Shown: positions 1 to 11,045 of the stretch, in pieces
How the letters are laid out: the number at the start of each line of letters is the position of its first letter
How positions within the stretch are numbered: position 1 is the stretch's first letter
Source of the DNA: an uncultured Roseovarius sp.
GTDB taxonomy: Bacteria; Pseudomonadota; Alphaproteobacteria; Rhodobacterales; Rhodobacteraceae
Direction: 5' to 3'
Assembly (NCBI GenBank): GCA_951812895.1
Contig: OX638333.1
Location: 2,150,001 to 2,214,000 of the forward strand
DNA length: 64,000 nt
Position numbers and translations under genes: made by a program
The notes under the pieces: generated by a model
Told to the model about the DNA's origin: nothing
What the model saw: the letters and a program-made list of their open reading frames with translations, nothing else
The model's database searches: none

Positions 1-1958
<1,958 letters not shown>

Positions 1959-2045
1959 GATCCAGTAGAAGCAAGATTTCTACTAGTGATATCAAAAGCA
2001 TACACACCAACATGCGTGTTTGACTTGGATTCGAGGATTTTTCTT

Positions 2046-2163
2046 GGTTTGGTGGTCATAGCAAGAGCAAAACACCCGGTCCCATCCCGAACCCGGCCGT
2101 TAAGTGCCTTAGCGCTGATGGTACTGCGTCTTAAGGCGTGGGAGAGTAAGTCACCGCCAAACC
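2046..2163 (+). rRNA. rrf: 5S ribosomal RNA
   Basis: About 118 nt with the standard 5S signatures: a terminal helix pairing GTTTGGTGG at the start with CCGCCAAAC at the end, and the conserved CCCATCCCGAACCCGG loop. It lies about 90 bp after the 23S gene in the same direction, as the distal part of an rRNA operon. No tRNA follows before the terminator, although many relatives carry initiator tRNA at this position. Confidence 0.95.
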
Positions 2164-2223
2164 TAGTAAGATCCTTGAATGTATCTCTCTGACGATTTCA
2201 ACAACAATTCAAACTGAACCACG

Positions 2224-2246
2224 CCGCCCGATGGGCGGTTTTTTCG
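2224..2246 (+). terminator. Rho-independent terminator of the rRNA operon
   Basis: A perfect CCGCCC-GAT-GGGCGG hairpin is followed directly by TTTTTT. It lies about 60 bp after the 5S gene and closes the rrn transcription unit before the exporter gene at 2358. Confidence 0.85.
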
Positions 2247-2357
2247 TTTCCCAGAGCTTGAATTCGTGGTCTGCGACAAAACTTTGTCGTGAAAAAGCGA
2301 GATCATGAGACAATTTGGCGCAATCTGAAAACTGCAACAGCAGCGAAGGGGAGCGTC

Positions 2358-3347
2358 ATGACCGATGCAAATGTTCAGTCGGCCGATACCCCGGATTCGC
2401 GTCCCCTGTTGGGCATTTCATTCCTGTTGTTATCCTGTACGATTTTTCCGCTACAGGACGTCATCATCAAATCGATAAGCGGTGAATACGCCGTACACCA
2501 GATTGTTTTTTTACGAGGGGTATTCGCGCTGCCGTTGGTAGCGGTCATAGCCCATTTTGACGGCGGAATTTTCCCACTCAAGCTCGGCTCAATCACGTTA
2601 CAAGTGCTTCGGGCAACATCTGCCTTTGCGTCGTATCTGGTGTACTACATGGCGCTCGCCGCAATTGGCCTTGCCGAGACTGCGGCAATCACCTTTTCCA
2701 CCCCGATCTTTGTGACGATCTTTGCGATGTTGTTTCTGGGAGAAAAAATTGGTGTTTTCCGCTGGATCGCTGTGGTCATCGGGCTGGCGGGGGTTGTGGT
2801 CATTGTTCAGCCGGGTTCGGGCGTGTTCGAGCCTGCGGCGGTGCTCGCGCTTGGGGCGGCAATCTCGTATGGGATTTCGATCATCATCACTCGCAAGATC
2901 GGCAAGGCCGCAAAAGGCGGGTCGATGACATTGTTCACTCTGGTGTTGTTCGTGATTTATGGCGCAATTCTAGGAGCTGTATTTTCTAATGTTGAAAACA
3001 GTTCCCCACATCCCAGCCTGGCGTTCCTTTACCGCGAATGGATCTGGCCGGCGGCAGATCAATGGATACTGCTTCTGGCCCTTGGCGTCATTTCAGCCAT
3101 TGGGTTTTTCTGTCTGGCACAAGCTTACAGGGTGGCGGAATCCAGTGTCGTCACTCCCTTTGAATATACGTATCTGCCCTGGTCGGTTCTGTGGGGTTAC
3201 GTATTCTTTGCGGCGTTGCCGAGCTACTCCACCTGGATTGGGTTGACGATGATCGTGGGCGCCGGTTTGTTGATTGTGTTCCGAGAAGCCGTGTTGGGCC
3301 GCAAAATCGTGCGGCGCAAAGGCCTTGGGATCATGCGGCAGCGCTAA
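2358..3347 (+). CDS. DMT-family (EamA) permease
   Basis: Inner-membrane permease of the drug/metabolite transporter superfamily, 329 residues from the chosen start. About ten hydrophobic helices form two EamA repeats, with glycine-rich helices and the typical (A/G)xxPxF element ('TFSTPIFVTIFAMLFLGE') closing the first repeat. The ATG at 2358 is preferred over an in-frame start at 2289 because AAGGGGAGC precedes it and the extra N-terminus is polar and unconserved-looking. Such proteins export or import small metabolites; the substrate cannot be read from sequence. Its stop overlaps the convergent oxyR stop by 4 bp, so the two genes share their ends. Confidence 0.88.
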   Translation: MTDANVQSADTPDSRPLLGISFLLLSCTIFPLQDVIIKSISGEYAVHQIVFLRGVFALPLVAVIAHFDGGIFPLKLGSITLQVLRATSAFASYLVYYMALAAIGLAETAAITFSTPIFVTIFAMLFLGEKIGVFRWIAVVIGLAGVVVIVQPGSGVFEPAAVLALGAAISYGISIIITRKIGKAAKGGSMTLFTLVLFVIYGAILGAVFSNVENSSPHPSLAFLYREWIWPAADQWILLLALGVISAIGFFCLAQAYRVAESSVVTPFEYTYLPWSVLWGYVFFAALPSYSTWIGLTMIVGAGLLIVFREAVLGRKIVRRKGLGIMRQR

Positions 3348-4285
3348 ATCTGGCTGCTTTGCAGTAGGCGCCGGGTTTCCAATGTTCGGATTGCACCTGC
3401 CTCGGCAAGGATCGCTGTAAGGGGGCCCAGGTCAAGGCTATGTCGTAAGGCGCGGCGCGATATCAACGAGATCACACGGTCGGGTTCTGGCGAGGCGAGA
3501 CGCAAAACCGTTAGCGGTCCGCGTAACAGAGTTTCATCAAGTGCAATTTCCGGAAGCAAAGTTGCACCATAACCGCTTGCGGCAAGCCCGGCGAGGGTAT
3601 GCAGGGAACTGGCGCCGATTTGATTTAATGTTTCCTGCGACGCAAACCGGCAGAGATCTTGCGTTTGTTCGCGCAGGCAATGCCCCTCTGACAGCAAAAG
3701 CAGGCGAAGTGGAACCATATCCGATAGCTCAATATGGCTGTCCCGCAGGCCCAGTTCGTGTGCCTTAGTGCTTTGTAATGCGAGAAGAAACCGGTCGTGG
3801 AATAATGTCTGTTGCTGAAATTGTTCCGGATCAACCGGGCTTGCCAGTACGCAGGCATCAAGCTGCCCGTTTGCCTGTTCTTCGATCAGCACGTCGGTGG
3901 TGGCTTCGCGAATGTGGAGATCGAGCGCGGGCAACCGTTTCTGGATTAGTTCCAGCGCGGGAGGAAGCAGATATGGCGCGACGGTGGGAATGACACCAAG
4001 GCGAAATGGGCCTTCCAGACCGCGCCTGTATCTGGCGCTGGTTTCAAGCGCGTCCACTTCGCCGAGGATACCCTTGGCCCTTTCATAGACTTCGCGACCG
4101 TAGGGCGTGGGTTTGAAAGGGCGTTCTGACCGGTCAATCAAGGCGCAGCCAAGATGGTCTTCCAGCTCGCGGATGGTCACGGACAAAGCGGGTTGAGTTA
4201 CATGCACTTGAGCTGCGGCCTGGCCAAAATGACCCGTGTCACAAAGTGCCTCGAAGTATTGGAGATGGCGCAGAGACAATATCAT
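3344..4285 (-). CDS. oxyR: OxyR-type LysR-family peroxide sensor/regulator
   Basis: LysR-type transcription factor, 313 residues. The N-terminal winged HTH spans about residues 1-60 ('FGQAAAQVHVTQPALS') and a periplasmic-binding-like effector domain follows. The strip 'LLLLSEGHCLREQTQDLC' matches OxyR, with cysteines at 203 and 212 in the C-x8-C spacing of the redox disulfide pair Cys199/Cys208 of E. coli OxyR. It is divergent from the catalase gene at 4382 with a 96-bp shared control region, the standard arrangement for a peroxide-responsive activator and its target. The family assignment is strong; direct control of katA is inferred from layout. Confidence 0.92.
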   Translation of the reverse strand: MILSLRHLQYFEALCDTGHFGQAAAQVHVTQPALSVTIRELEDHLGCALIDRSERPFKPTPYGREVYERAKGILGEVDALETSARYRRGLEGPFRLGVIPTVAPYLLPPALELIQKRLPALDLHIREATTDVLIEEQANGQLDACVLASPVDPEQFQQQTLFHDRFLLALQSTKAHELGLRDSHIELSDMVPLRLLLLSEGHCLREQTQDLCRFASQETLNQIGASSLHTLAGLAASGYGATLLPEIALDETLLRGPLTVLRLASPEPDRVISLISRRALRHSLDLGPLTAILAEAGAIRTLETRRLLQSSQI

Positions 4286-4292
4286 TAGTAAA

Positions 4293-4335
4293 AATTATCA
4301 AATATATAGAAAACTGCAATTTCTAATTATCAAAT
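4293..4335. promoter_or_regulatory. Candidate OxyR operator between oxyR and katA
   Basis: The AT-rich divergent region holds an inverted repeat TAGAAA-N7-TTTCTA (4307-4325). It is flanked by two perfect 11-bp direct repeats AATTATCAAAT (4293-4303 and 4325-4335) whose starts are 32 bp apart. LysR-family sites are palindromes containing T-N11-A, and this one sits in the right place between divergent oxyR and katA. The assignment is inferred from position and symmetry. Confidence 0.5.
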
Positions 4336-4381
4336 GAGGTGAGTAATCTCTCGTCATCCACCAGGTAAAAAGAGATGTTCT

Positions 4382-5851
4382 ATGACCCAAAACAAATTAA
4401 CCACTACTGCTGGCGCACCAGTTGCTGACAACCAGAATTCTATGACAGCCGGCAGCCGCGGGCCTGTCCTGTTGCAGGACTATCAACTGATTGAGAAACT
4501 GGCGCATCAGAACCGCGAGCGGATTGCCGAGCGCGTTGTACATGCGAAAGGCTGGGGCGCTTATGGAACGTTGACCGTAACCAACGACATTTCGAAATAC
4601 ACCGGTGCCGATATGTTTTCAGAAGTAGGCAGGGAAACCAGGGTTCTGGCCCGATTTTCAACCGTTGCTGGCGAGGCTGGAGCCGCTGACAATGAACGCG
4701 ATGTACGTGGTTTTGCGCTCAAGTTTTACACCGAAGAGGGAAACTGGGATCTGGTTGGCAACAACACGCCAGTATTCTTTTTACGCGACCCTTATAAATT
4801 TCCCGACTTTATACATACCCAGAAACGTCACCCGAAAACCAACCTGCGTAGCGCCACGGCCATGTGGGACTACTGGAGCCTGAGCCCCGAAGCGCTTCAC
4901 CAGATTACGATTCTGATGTCGGACCGTGGATGCCCGACGACGCCGATGCAGATGAACGGCTATGGCAGCCACACGTTTAGTTTCTACAATGCAGCTGGTG
5001 AGCGGTATTGGGTGAAGTTCCACTTTAAAACCGAACAGGGCCACGCCCACCTGACCAATGAAGAGGCTGCAGACAAGATCGGGCAGACCCGCGAAGGGTA
5101 TCAGGAGGCGTTGTTTGGCACGATTGAGGCTGGTCAATTCCCGCGCTGGAAGATGTGCGTGCAGATCATGCCGGAAACAGATGCCGAAAAGACCAGCTAC
5201 AATCCATTCGACCTGACCAAGGTGTGGCCGCATGGGGAATATCCGCTGATCGAAGTAGGTGTGCTTGAGCTGAACGAGAACCCGGAAAATTACTTTGCCG
5301 AAATCGAACAGGCCGCATTCAGCCCCTCGAACGTGGTGCCGGGAATTGGGTTCAGCCCGGATAAGGTATTGCAGGCACGCATTTTTTCCTATGCGGATGC
5401 ACATCGCCACCGGTTGGGGACGCATTACGAGGCGCTGCCGGTGAACACGCCGAAATGCCCTGTGCATCACTATCACAAGGACGGTCAGATGCGGTTTTTC
5501 CGCAATGATGCGGGTAATCCGGATCTCTATTACGAGCCCAACAGCTTTGGCGGCCCTGCAGAGGGAACGCGTTTGCCGGAACCGCCGCTGCGGATTAATG
5601 GTGATGCTGACAGGTTCAATCATCGCGATGGTAATGATGACTATACCCAGCCCGGAAACCTGTTCCGGATGATGAATGCGGAACAGCAAGGCCGCCTGTT
5701 CCGCAACATCGCCGAGGCGATGCAGGGTGTTCCTGCAGACATCGTAGAACGTCAAATGGTGCACTTTGAACGTGCTGATCCGGCCTATGGTGCCGGTGTG
5801 CGATCGGCACTGAGCGACATGGCTCAAGCTGTAGTTCAAGCCGCTGAATAA
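4382..5851 (+). CDS. katA: Monofunctional haem catalase (small-subunit type)
   Basis: Dismutates hydrogen peroxide to water and oxygen in the cytoplasm. 489 residues, the usual length of small-subunit catalases. The catalytic histidine is H54 in '[11 protein letters not shown]', the distal asparagine N127 in 'NWDLVGNN', and the proximal haem-ligand tyrosine Y337 in '[14 protein letters not shown]'. The core run from 'RFSTVAGE' to '[14 protein letters not shown]' is intact. It is divergent from oxyR and followed 10 bp later by a small ORF with a good ribosome-binding site, so probably bicistronic. Peroxide induction through OxyR is the likely control. Confidence 0.96.
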   Translation: MTQNKLTTTAGAPVADNQNSMTAGSRGPVLLQDYQLIEKLAHQNRERIAERVVHAKGWGAYGTLTVTNDISKYTGADMFSEVGRETRVLARFSTVAGEAGAADNERDVRGFALKFYTEEGNWDLVGNNTPVFFLRDPYKFPDFIHTQKRHPKTNLRSATAMWDYWSLSPEALHQITILMSDRGCPTTPMQMNGYGSHTFSFYNAAGERYWVKFHFKTEQGHAHLTNEEAADKIGQTREGYQEALFGTIEAGQFPRWKMCVQIMPETDAEKTSYNPFDLTKVWPHGEYPLIEVGVLELNENPENYFAEIEQAAFSPSNVVPGIGFSPDKVLQARIFSYADAHRHRLGTHYEALPVNTPKCPVHHYHKDGQMRFFRNDAGNPDLYYEPNSFGGPAEGTRLPEPPLRINGDADRFNHRDGNDDYTQPGNLFRMMNAEQQGRLFRNIAEAMQGVPADIVERQMVHFERADPAYGAGVRSALSDMAQAVVQAAE

Positions 5852-5861
5852 GGAGAGAAAA

Positions 5862-6044
5862 ATGAATAGTAACAGCCGTTTAATTGAATTTGTCGTGCAT
5901 GGTGAAATTGACGACGTGAATTCGGAACTGACCAAGCGCGGGCTTTCTTCGGTTGACGTATTGACCATTCAATACGAGCCAAAACCAAACCTGCCTATCG
6001 GTGAAAACCGCGCATCTTATCGCGTTATTTCTCGCGCGGCCTAG
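5862..6044 (+). CDS. Small protein of unknown function downstream of katA
   Basis: Sixty residues, not recognised. The start is supported by AAGGAG placed 8-9 bp before the ATG, and the gene begins 10 bp after the catalase stop, so it is probably co-transcribed. The product is soluble, has no cysteine, no membrane helix and no signal peptide, and contains alternating polar/hydrophobic segments ('RLIEFVVHGEIDDVNSEL', 'VDVLTIQYEP', 'ASYRVISRAA') compatible with a small alpha/beta fold. Linkage to catalase suggests a peroxide-stress role, but no function can be assigned. Confidence 0.65.
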   Translation: MNSNSRLIEFVVHGEIDDVNSELTKRGLSSVDVLTIQYEPKPNLPIGENRASYRVISRAA

Positions 6045-6066
6045 GATTTTTCTTAGGGCTTTTAAC

Positions 6067-6091
6067 CGCAAAGGTAAGCGATACCTTTGCG
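6067..6091 (+). terminator. Hairpin ending the katA transcription unit
   Basis: A perfect 10-bp stem CGCAAAGGTA/TACCTTTGCG with a 5-nt loop lies 23 bp after the small ORF. There is no immediate T-run (a short AT-rich stretch follows), so it may terminate weakly or protect the mRNA 3' end. Confidence 0.55.
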
Positions 6092-6170
6092 ATCAAATAT
6101 TTTGTGGTCCGCTTGTCGATTTGCCATTGCAGATTCAGCAACAGGGTTCTACATAGACCTCCTGAAATGG

Positions 6171-6247
<77 letters not shown>

Positions 6248-6258
6248 AAAATACAACA

Positions 6259-6299
6259 AAAACAAGCAGCTAAGAGAAATCTTGACTGCTTGTTTTGTT
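6259..6299 (+). terminator. Rho-independent terminator of the tRNA-fMet gene
   Basis: An 11-bp stem AAAACAAGCAG (6259-6269) / CTGCTTGTTTT (6286-6296) lies 11 bp after the CCA end. The 3' arm itself supplies the T-rich tract. Confidence 0.75.
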
Positions 6300-6360
6300 A
6301 GAAATAGCCTTGCACACATCTTTCACAAAGTTGCGCAGTCGGATGCTGTAGGAGGAATCC

Positions 6361-6585
6361 ATGGCTAAATACACGATTCTGGGCGGGAAAGTTCACGTCT
6401 ACTTGCGGCCGGATAGCCTGGTTTGACAGTGCTCGGCTTATCTAGAGGGAAAAAATCGGGGTGTTAGCACCAAGGTTAAAAGTTTGGCTGAGGCCAATGA
6501 ATTTGCCGAGGACTGCTACCTCACCCTCCGGGGAAATGTGCATGTTCAAAAGTTTTCCTTTCAGTTTGACTGCCTACACGTGTAG
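6361..6585 (+). pseudogene. Remnant of a tRNA-associated tyrosine-type integrase (N-terminal part)
   Basis: Opens with AGGAGG and ATG and reads 'MAKYTILGGKVHVYLRPDS', then an in-frame TGA at codon 22 where a tryptophan would fit (LVW-QCS). It continues in the same frame as 'QCSAYLEGKNRGVSTKVKS', then 'LAEANEFAEDCYLTLRG', and stops at TAG 6583. From memory this resembles the N-terminus of phage-type integrases in Roseobacter relatives (SAM-like core-binding region). The catalytic domain is absent. Its place 113 bp behind a tRNA gene is where such integrases sit, so it is probably the decayed end of an integrated element. The assignment is by memory of the family, not by search. Confidence 0.65.
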
Positions 6586-6855
6586 CTCTGTACAGTTGAT
6601 TACCCCCATTTTGGGGTAAAACCCATAACGGGTAGAGGTGCTTGTCCAGGCTGAGTTGGCAGGAAAATGGCAGGGACGGTACATACAGATGCTTACAAAA
6701 GTATTGTACGACCTTTAGTGGCGCTCCGATGCGAGTGCGGGTTCTCACAGGCCGAATTGGCAAACCCTCGCTATTTGTTGGAAAGTACGAGCTTGGTGAA
6801 CGTCGATTGGATGTGATCGAGACGCTTGTAATCTTGCAAGCTTGGAGTTGGACAT

Positions 6856-6996
6856 CCCCCGGTTTGATGGACACTTTTTCACTGATGAAGGAGAGTGTTT
6901 TACGTGCCGAGAACGAGGCACCAGCACCCGATGGAATTCAGAGAGCAATTAGTTGCGCGACCTGCACGAAGATTCCGCTCAGCCTATTTGTCGTAA
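6856..6996 (+). mobile_element. Fragment of an IS3-family insertion sequence (end plus OrfA start)
   Basis: A short frame from GTG 6904 to TAA 6994 reads 'VPRTRHQHPMEFREQLVA' then RPARRFRSAYLS, resembling the opening of IS3-family OrfA proteins (MPRTRR..PPEFR.QLV.L.R.GRS). About 30-45 bp upstream, CCCCCGGTTTGATGGACAC looks like the terminal inverted repeat of the same kind of element. The rest of OrfA and all of OrfB are missing. The stretch between the integrase remnant and this point (6586-6855) holds no convincing gene, only a small TTACCCC/GGGGTAA hairpin at 6600-6619. Confidence 0.5.
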
Positions 6997-7130
6997 GACA
7001 TTACAAACGCGACACCGCACATATCCTTTTTAGAAGAAGTGTGAAGCAATTGTGAACCGAGGTTGGTTGATAAGACCTCAACTTATGCTATGCTTTCTCG
7101 GAGCCTTTCGGCGATGTTGGGAATGCGATT

Positions 7131-7991
7131 ATGTTCAATCCCGCCACAGTGTTAGCTGCTGGTTTTTGTGATCATCTTACTGAAACGTACCTGCAGGTTT
7201 TTCCGGATCAGAAGACGCGGTATGCAGAATTCTTAAATCACACGGCGCGCGAAATACTCGAACATCTTAGCAATTGCGACGCACCATATCACAACTCTGA
7301 GCATACGATGATGGTTACGCTGGTTGGCCAGCAGATCCTTCTTGGGCAGCATAAAACGAGTACCGTGCACCCAGAGGATTGGCTGCACTACATCCTGGCA
7401 CTTTTGATCCATGACATTGGTTTTACGCGTGGTGTTTGTGATGGTGACACGCCCAATGAGGTGGTCATTAACGACGCAGGTGAACGGGTTTGCCCGCCGC
7501 GCGGGGCCACAGATGCCTATCTTGGGCCCTACCATGTTGACAGGGGCAAGATTTATGCGCGTGACCGCTTTGCGGGGTGTGATTTCATAGATGCGGAGCG
7601 TATTGCACAGGCAATAGAATACACCCGCTTTCCCGTACCGGATGACCCTGCTTATACCTGCCTGGAGAGCGAACCTGCGCTGGTGCGGGCCGCGGATCTG
7701 ATTGGTCAGATTGCCGATCCCTACTATCTGAGAAAGCTCAGCGGACTTTATCATGAATTCGTGGAAATCGGCTTTGCGCTGAAGCTTGGAATTAGCTCGC
7801 CCATGGATTTGCTCGAACAGGTTCCAGGCTTTTTCCATCAATATGTAGAGCCGCTGATTAGCCCGGCGCTCGCGCATTTGGGGCAAACCCCGGACGGCAA
7901 AGAGTTGGTCGTGCAGCTCTACAGCCGTGTGTCGCAAGCATCACGCCGGGAAAACACGCTTGGACCGTTCACCGGCCCTGCGGACACGTAG
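7131..7991 (+). CDS. HD-domain metal-dependent phosphohydrolase-like protein
   Basis: 286 residues, cytoplasmic. Histidines H54 and H58 in 'YHNSEHT' and the pair H94-D95 in 'LLIHDIGF' form an HD/PDEase-type metal site; a second conserved-looking acidic segment ('ALVRAADLIGQIADPYY') would supply the last metal ligands. Proteins of this type hydrolyse phosphoesters, including cyclic nucleotides or nucleotides, but the substrate of this branch is unknown to me. The gene stands alone after the element remnants and before the convergent aldehyde dehydrogenase operon, with only a weak ribosome-binding site before the ATG. The 233 bp that follow (7992-8224) contain nothing I recognise. Confidence 0.75.
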   Translation: MFNPATVLAAGFCDHLTETYLQVFPDQKTRYAEFLNHTAREILEHLSNCDAPYHNSEHTMMVTLVGQQILLGQHKTSTVHPEDWLHYILALLIHDIGFTRGVCDGDTPNEVVINDAGERVCPPRGATDAYLGPYHVDRGKIYARDRFAGCDFIDAERIAQAIEYTRFPVPDDPAYTCLESEPALVRAADLIGQIADPYYLRKLSGLYHEFVEIGFALKLGISSPMDLLEQVPGFFHQYVEPLISPALAHLGQTPDGKELVVQLYSRVSQASRRENTLGPFTGPADT

Positions 7992-8224
7992 GGTTGTGAC
8001 GCCGCCGACAAATGTAGAACGTCAGAAACCTTTGCCTCGATTGCGGGATCTCACGAAACAAACCAGTGCTTAGTGCCACGCGCTGCTGGCTCAAACGTCA
8101 AGTATCTCTGACCCAAGGTCCGTCCTGCGGGACGATACAGGCTTTCGCGGCAAATGCATCAATGTCCGTTTTTTTTCTACAGCTTCCTTGCCAGATATAA
8201 AGACGTTGCCGTTTTACCTTCGCT

Positions 8225-9718
8225 TTAGCCACCCGGTGTCTGAACCCAAATCGTCTTGGTCTGCAGATATTGGTCCAGAGCTTCTGTACCGTTGTCGCGC
8301 GCTAGCGATCCAGACTGCTTATAGCCCCCAAACGGCGTTTTGATGTCACCCTCAGAAAATCCGTTTACCGAAACCGTGCCGCAGGGCAATGATCTTGCCA
8401 TGTGTAGCGCACGATCGATGTCTTGCGTGAAGACGGTGGCATGCAGCCCATAGTCTGTGTCACTGGCAACGGCCAAAGCCTCCTCGGCGCTGCCCATGGG
8501 CATGATGCCAAGGACGGGTCCAAAGATTTCTTCACGCGCGATTTTCATGTCATGCGTCACACCCTGGAAGATAGTTGGTTCGATAAAAAAACCTGGCAAA
8601 TCACTGCCACCGCCCATTATCATTTGTGCGCCATCATCAACGCCACTTTGGATATAGTTCATCACCATTTCTTTGTGACCTTTGGTGATCATTGAACCGA
8701 TGTCAGTAGCGGGATCCAAAGGATCACCCAATTTGAACGCCTTAACACGATCACCGATGCGCCCGGTAAATTCTTCAACCAAAGGTTTGGCGATTAACTG
8801 ACGCATGTTGGCCGAGCAATTTTGGCCACCGTTCCAAAAGGCGGACATCGCGGCGTGCTCGATCAGATCGTCGTTTAGCTTTGCATCATCCAACACGATA
8901 AACGGGCTTTTGCCGCCCATTTCCAAGCCGACGCCTTTCAAATTGCTTTCGCCCGAATAGCGCATGAACATGCGGCCTACCTCTGTCGAACCGGTGAAAG
9001 ACACGGTGTCAATGTCATTATGCAACCCGATGGCCTTGCCAGCAGTGTGCCCATAACCCGGCACGATATTGATCACACCATCTGGCACGCCTGCCTCGCG
9101 CATCAATTCGGCAAGGCGAATGGTGGTCAGAGGCGTCTGCTCGGCTGGTTTGATCACAGCAGAACAGCCAACGGCTAAGGATGGCGCGATTTTCCATGCG
9201 GCCATGACCAGCGGGAAATTCCAAGGCAGAACCGCCCCTGCGATACCGGCGGGTTCTTTGGTGATCAACGCCATCGCGCCGGGCCCTGTCGGGGCGATTT
9301 TGCCAAAAGTTTTGTCGGCAAGTTCTGCGTACCATTGAAAGAAATTGGGAACATCGCCGCCGATTTCGTCAAGGCAATCGTTAATGGTTTTACCGGTGTC
9401 CAAGCTTTCCAGCACCGCCAGTTCATGGGTGTTTTCTCGCACCAATTGGGCGACTTTCAAAAGAACCTCTTTACGTTCTTCAGGTTCGGCTCTTGACCAT
9501 GTGCCTTCGTTGAACACCCGACGGGCCGCGGCAACGGCGCGATCTACATCTGCCGCTTTACAGTGGGCAACCTCGGCCAACACTTGTCCGGTAGCGGGGT
9601 TTGTGGTTTCAAATTTTTCACCGTCCAACGCATCGCAAAACTTGCCGTCAATAAAGGCCTGGCCACTGGGTTGTTGCTTGCGTGCAATGGCCTGAAATTC
9701 CGCGTGTGAAAGGGTCAT
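8225..9718 (-). CDS. NAD(P)-dependent aldehyde dehydrogenase
   Basis: Oxidises an aldehyde to its acid. 497 residues from ATG 9718, chosen because GGAGAGAAG precedes it (an in-frame GTG lies 15 bp upstream). The cofactor fold carries 'PWNFPLVMAAWKIAPSLA' and FTGSTEVG, with the general base in 'LEMGGKSP' and the nucleophilic cysteine in GQNCSAN, about residues 266 and 301. It is closest in feel to the PuuC/betaine-aldehyde group, which does not fix the substrate. The start lies 18 bp after the epoxide hydrolase stop, so the two form an operon; the diol made by the hydrolase could feed an aldehyde to this enzyme after another oxidation. Confidence 0.93.
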   Translation of the reverse strand: MTLSHAEFQAIARKQQPSGQAFIDGKFCDALDGEKFETTNPATGQVLAEVAHCKAADVDRAVAAARRVFNEGTWSRAEPEERKEVLLKVAQLVRENTHELAVLESLDTGKTINDCLDEIGGDVPNFFQWYAELADKTFGKIAPTGPGAMALITKEPAGIAGAVLPWNFPLVMAAWKIAPSLAVGCSAVIKPAEQTPLTTIRLAELMREAGVPDGVINIVPGYGHTAGKAIGLHNDIDTVSFTGSTEVGRMFMRYSGESNLKGVGLEMGGKSPFIVLDDAKLNDDLIEHAAMSAFWNGGQNCSANMRQLIAKPLVEEFTGRIGDRVKAFKLGDPLDPATDIGSMITKGHKEMVMNYIQSGVDDGAQMIMGGGSDLPGFFIEPTIFQGVTHDMKIAREEIFGPVLGIMPMGSAEEALAVASDTDYGLHATVFTQDIDRALHMARSLPCGTVSVNGFSEGDIKTPFGGYKQSGSLARDNGTEALDQYLQTKTIWVQTPGG

Positions 9719-9736
9719 CTCTTCTCTCCGCACATT

Positions 9737-10909
9737 TTATCCACGCAAGCTGCGGGCGAATTTTCGTATGTCGTTTAGCAACAACTCGGGTTCTTCCATT
9801 GCGGCGAAATGGCCGCCGCGGGGCATCTCGCTCCAATGGGTGATGTTATAGATGCGGTCTGCATAGCTTCGGGGTGGCCAACGCAACATCTCGGCCGGAA
9901 ACACGGCGCACCCCGTGGGCACTTCCACGCGGTCGCCTTCGGCGGATAACACCCGCCCGCCCTCTTCCCTTCGGCCATAGTAAATCCAAGATGCAGAATT
10001 AAACGTGCCTGTGGTGATATAGATCATGATGTTGGTCAGAAGCTCATCCTTGGAATGCGCGTCTTCGACAGCGCCCGCCGGCACATCTGACCAATCATGA
10101 AACTTTTCCACCAGCCAGGCGGCGATACCAACAGGGCTGTCCATCATGGCATAGCTTAGCGTTTGCGGGCGCGTGGCCTGCTGCGTGCGGTAGCCGTTTT
10201 GCATGATTTGATCTTGGTCAAATTGATTGGCCCAGGCCCTTTCATCAGGCGTCTGCGGGCCATCGGGATGGCGCATGGTCAAGACATTGATGTGGATCGC
10301 AGAACAAGCTGGAGCATGTTCATAACCAAGCCAGGAACAGACCGCACCGCCCCAATCACCGCCTTGTGCAAGATAGCGGTCAAATCCAAGTGAGGTCGTC
10401 ATCAGAGAGTTGATGACGCTTGCCATCTTACGCGGCCCATAGGGACGTGGCGGGCGTCCGGAAAATCCAAAACCTGGCAGCGACGGAGCGATAACGGTGA
10501 AGGCATCTTCTGCATCGCCGCCAAAACGCTCTGGATGGGCAAGGGGTTCAATCAATTCAAAAAATTCAGCAACTGATCCGGGCCACCCGTGGCTGATCAT
10601 CAAGGGCAATGGATTTGATCCACTGCCCTTTTCATGGATGAAATGCATGTCAATACCATCGACGGGCGTTTTGAAATGCGAGAAGGAATTCAGCCGTGTT
10701 TCTTGAGCGCGCCAATCAAATTCACTGACCCAGTAAGCGCAAAGCTCTTTCATGTAATCCAGATTGGCACCATAATCCCATCCGCCATCATCCGGCATCT
10801 CATGCCAAGGAAAACTGGCCACTCGGTCACGGATGCGCGCAAGTTCAGCTTCCGGAACGCGAAACTCAAACGGTGTCACCTGAGGATTGCTTTCAATTTG
10901 ATCTTTCAC
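9737..10909 (-). CDS. Epoxide hydrolase (EHN-type alpha/beta hydrolase)
   Basis: Opens an epoxide ring to a vicinal diol. 390 residues with the N-terminal EHN segment (about 10-115, 'PFEFRVPEAELARIRDRV', 'YWVSEFDWRAQE') that marks the microsomal/juvenile-hormone-like branch, followed by the alpha/beta hydrolase core. Visible elements are the oxyanion motif HGWPG (about 107-111), the nucleophile elbow GGDWGG with D185, and the C-terminal catalytic histidine in RGGHFAA. It is the first gene of the operon with the aldehyde dehydrogenase. The control region at 11005-11033 carries paired CTGTC sites matching those before the TRAP genes. The natural substrate is unknown. Confidence 0.9.
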   Translation of the reverse strand: MKDQIESNPQVTPFEFRVPEAELARIRDRVASFPWHEMPDDGGWDYGANLDYMKELCAYWVSEFDWRAQETRLNSFSHFKTPVDGIDMHFIHEKGSGSNPLPLMISHGWPGSVAEFFELIEPLAHPERFGGDAEDAFTVIAPSLPGFGFSGRPPRPYGPRKMASVINSLMTTSLGFDRYLAQGGDWGGAVCSWLGYEHAPACSAIHINVLTMRHPDGPQTPDERAWANQFDQDQIMQNGYRTQQATRPQTLSYAMMDSPVGIAAWLVEKFHDWSDVPAGAVEDAHSKDELLTNIMIYITTGTFNSASWIYYGRREEGGRVLSAEGDRVEVPTGCAVFPAEMLRWPPRSYADRIYNITHWSEMPRGGHFAAMEEPELLLNDIRKFARSLRG

Positions 10910-11004
10910 AAGTTCGATCCTTGGGCATGACAGTTGTGCGGCCGCACCAAATTCGGCGCGTATCGGTCACAACAGTTAACTGAAAAGGCGCGATTTCGAC
11001 GAGA

Positions 11005-11033
11005 GACAGGTTAGCCAATTCGAAGGGACAGAT
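11005..11033 (-). promoter_or_regulatory. Candidate MocR operator upstream of the epoxide hydrolase operon
   Basis: Read on the minus strand there are two direct repeats, ATCTGTCCC and ACCTGTCTC, whose CTGTC cores begin at 11031 and 11009, exactly 22 bp apart. Spacing, orientation toward the gene and consensus (A-Y-CTGTC-N-C) are the same as in the dctP promoter at 12584-12613. MocR-family proteins typically bind two direct repeats. Confidence 0.6.
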
Positions 11034-11045
11034 TGATTGCAATTC

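Noticed and set aside
4781-5968. 395-codon open frame opposite katA
   Set aside because: Complementary-strand shadow of an unmistakable catalase.
6642-7055. 137-codon open frame after the integrase remnant
   Set aside because: It runs across the IS3 end in the wrong frame, has no ribosome-binding site and no recognisable domain. The element remnant explains the DNA better.
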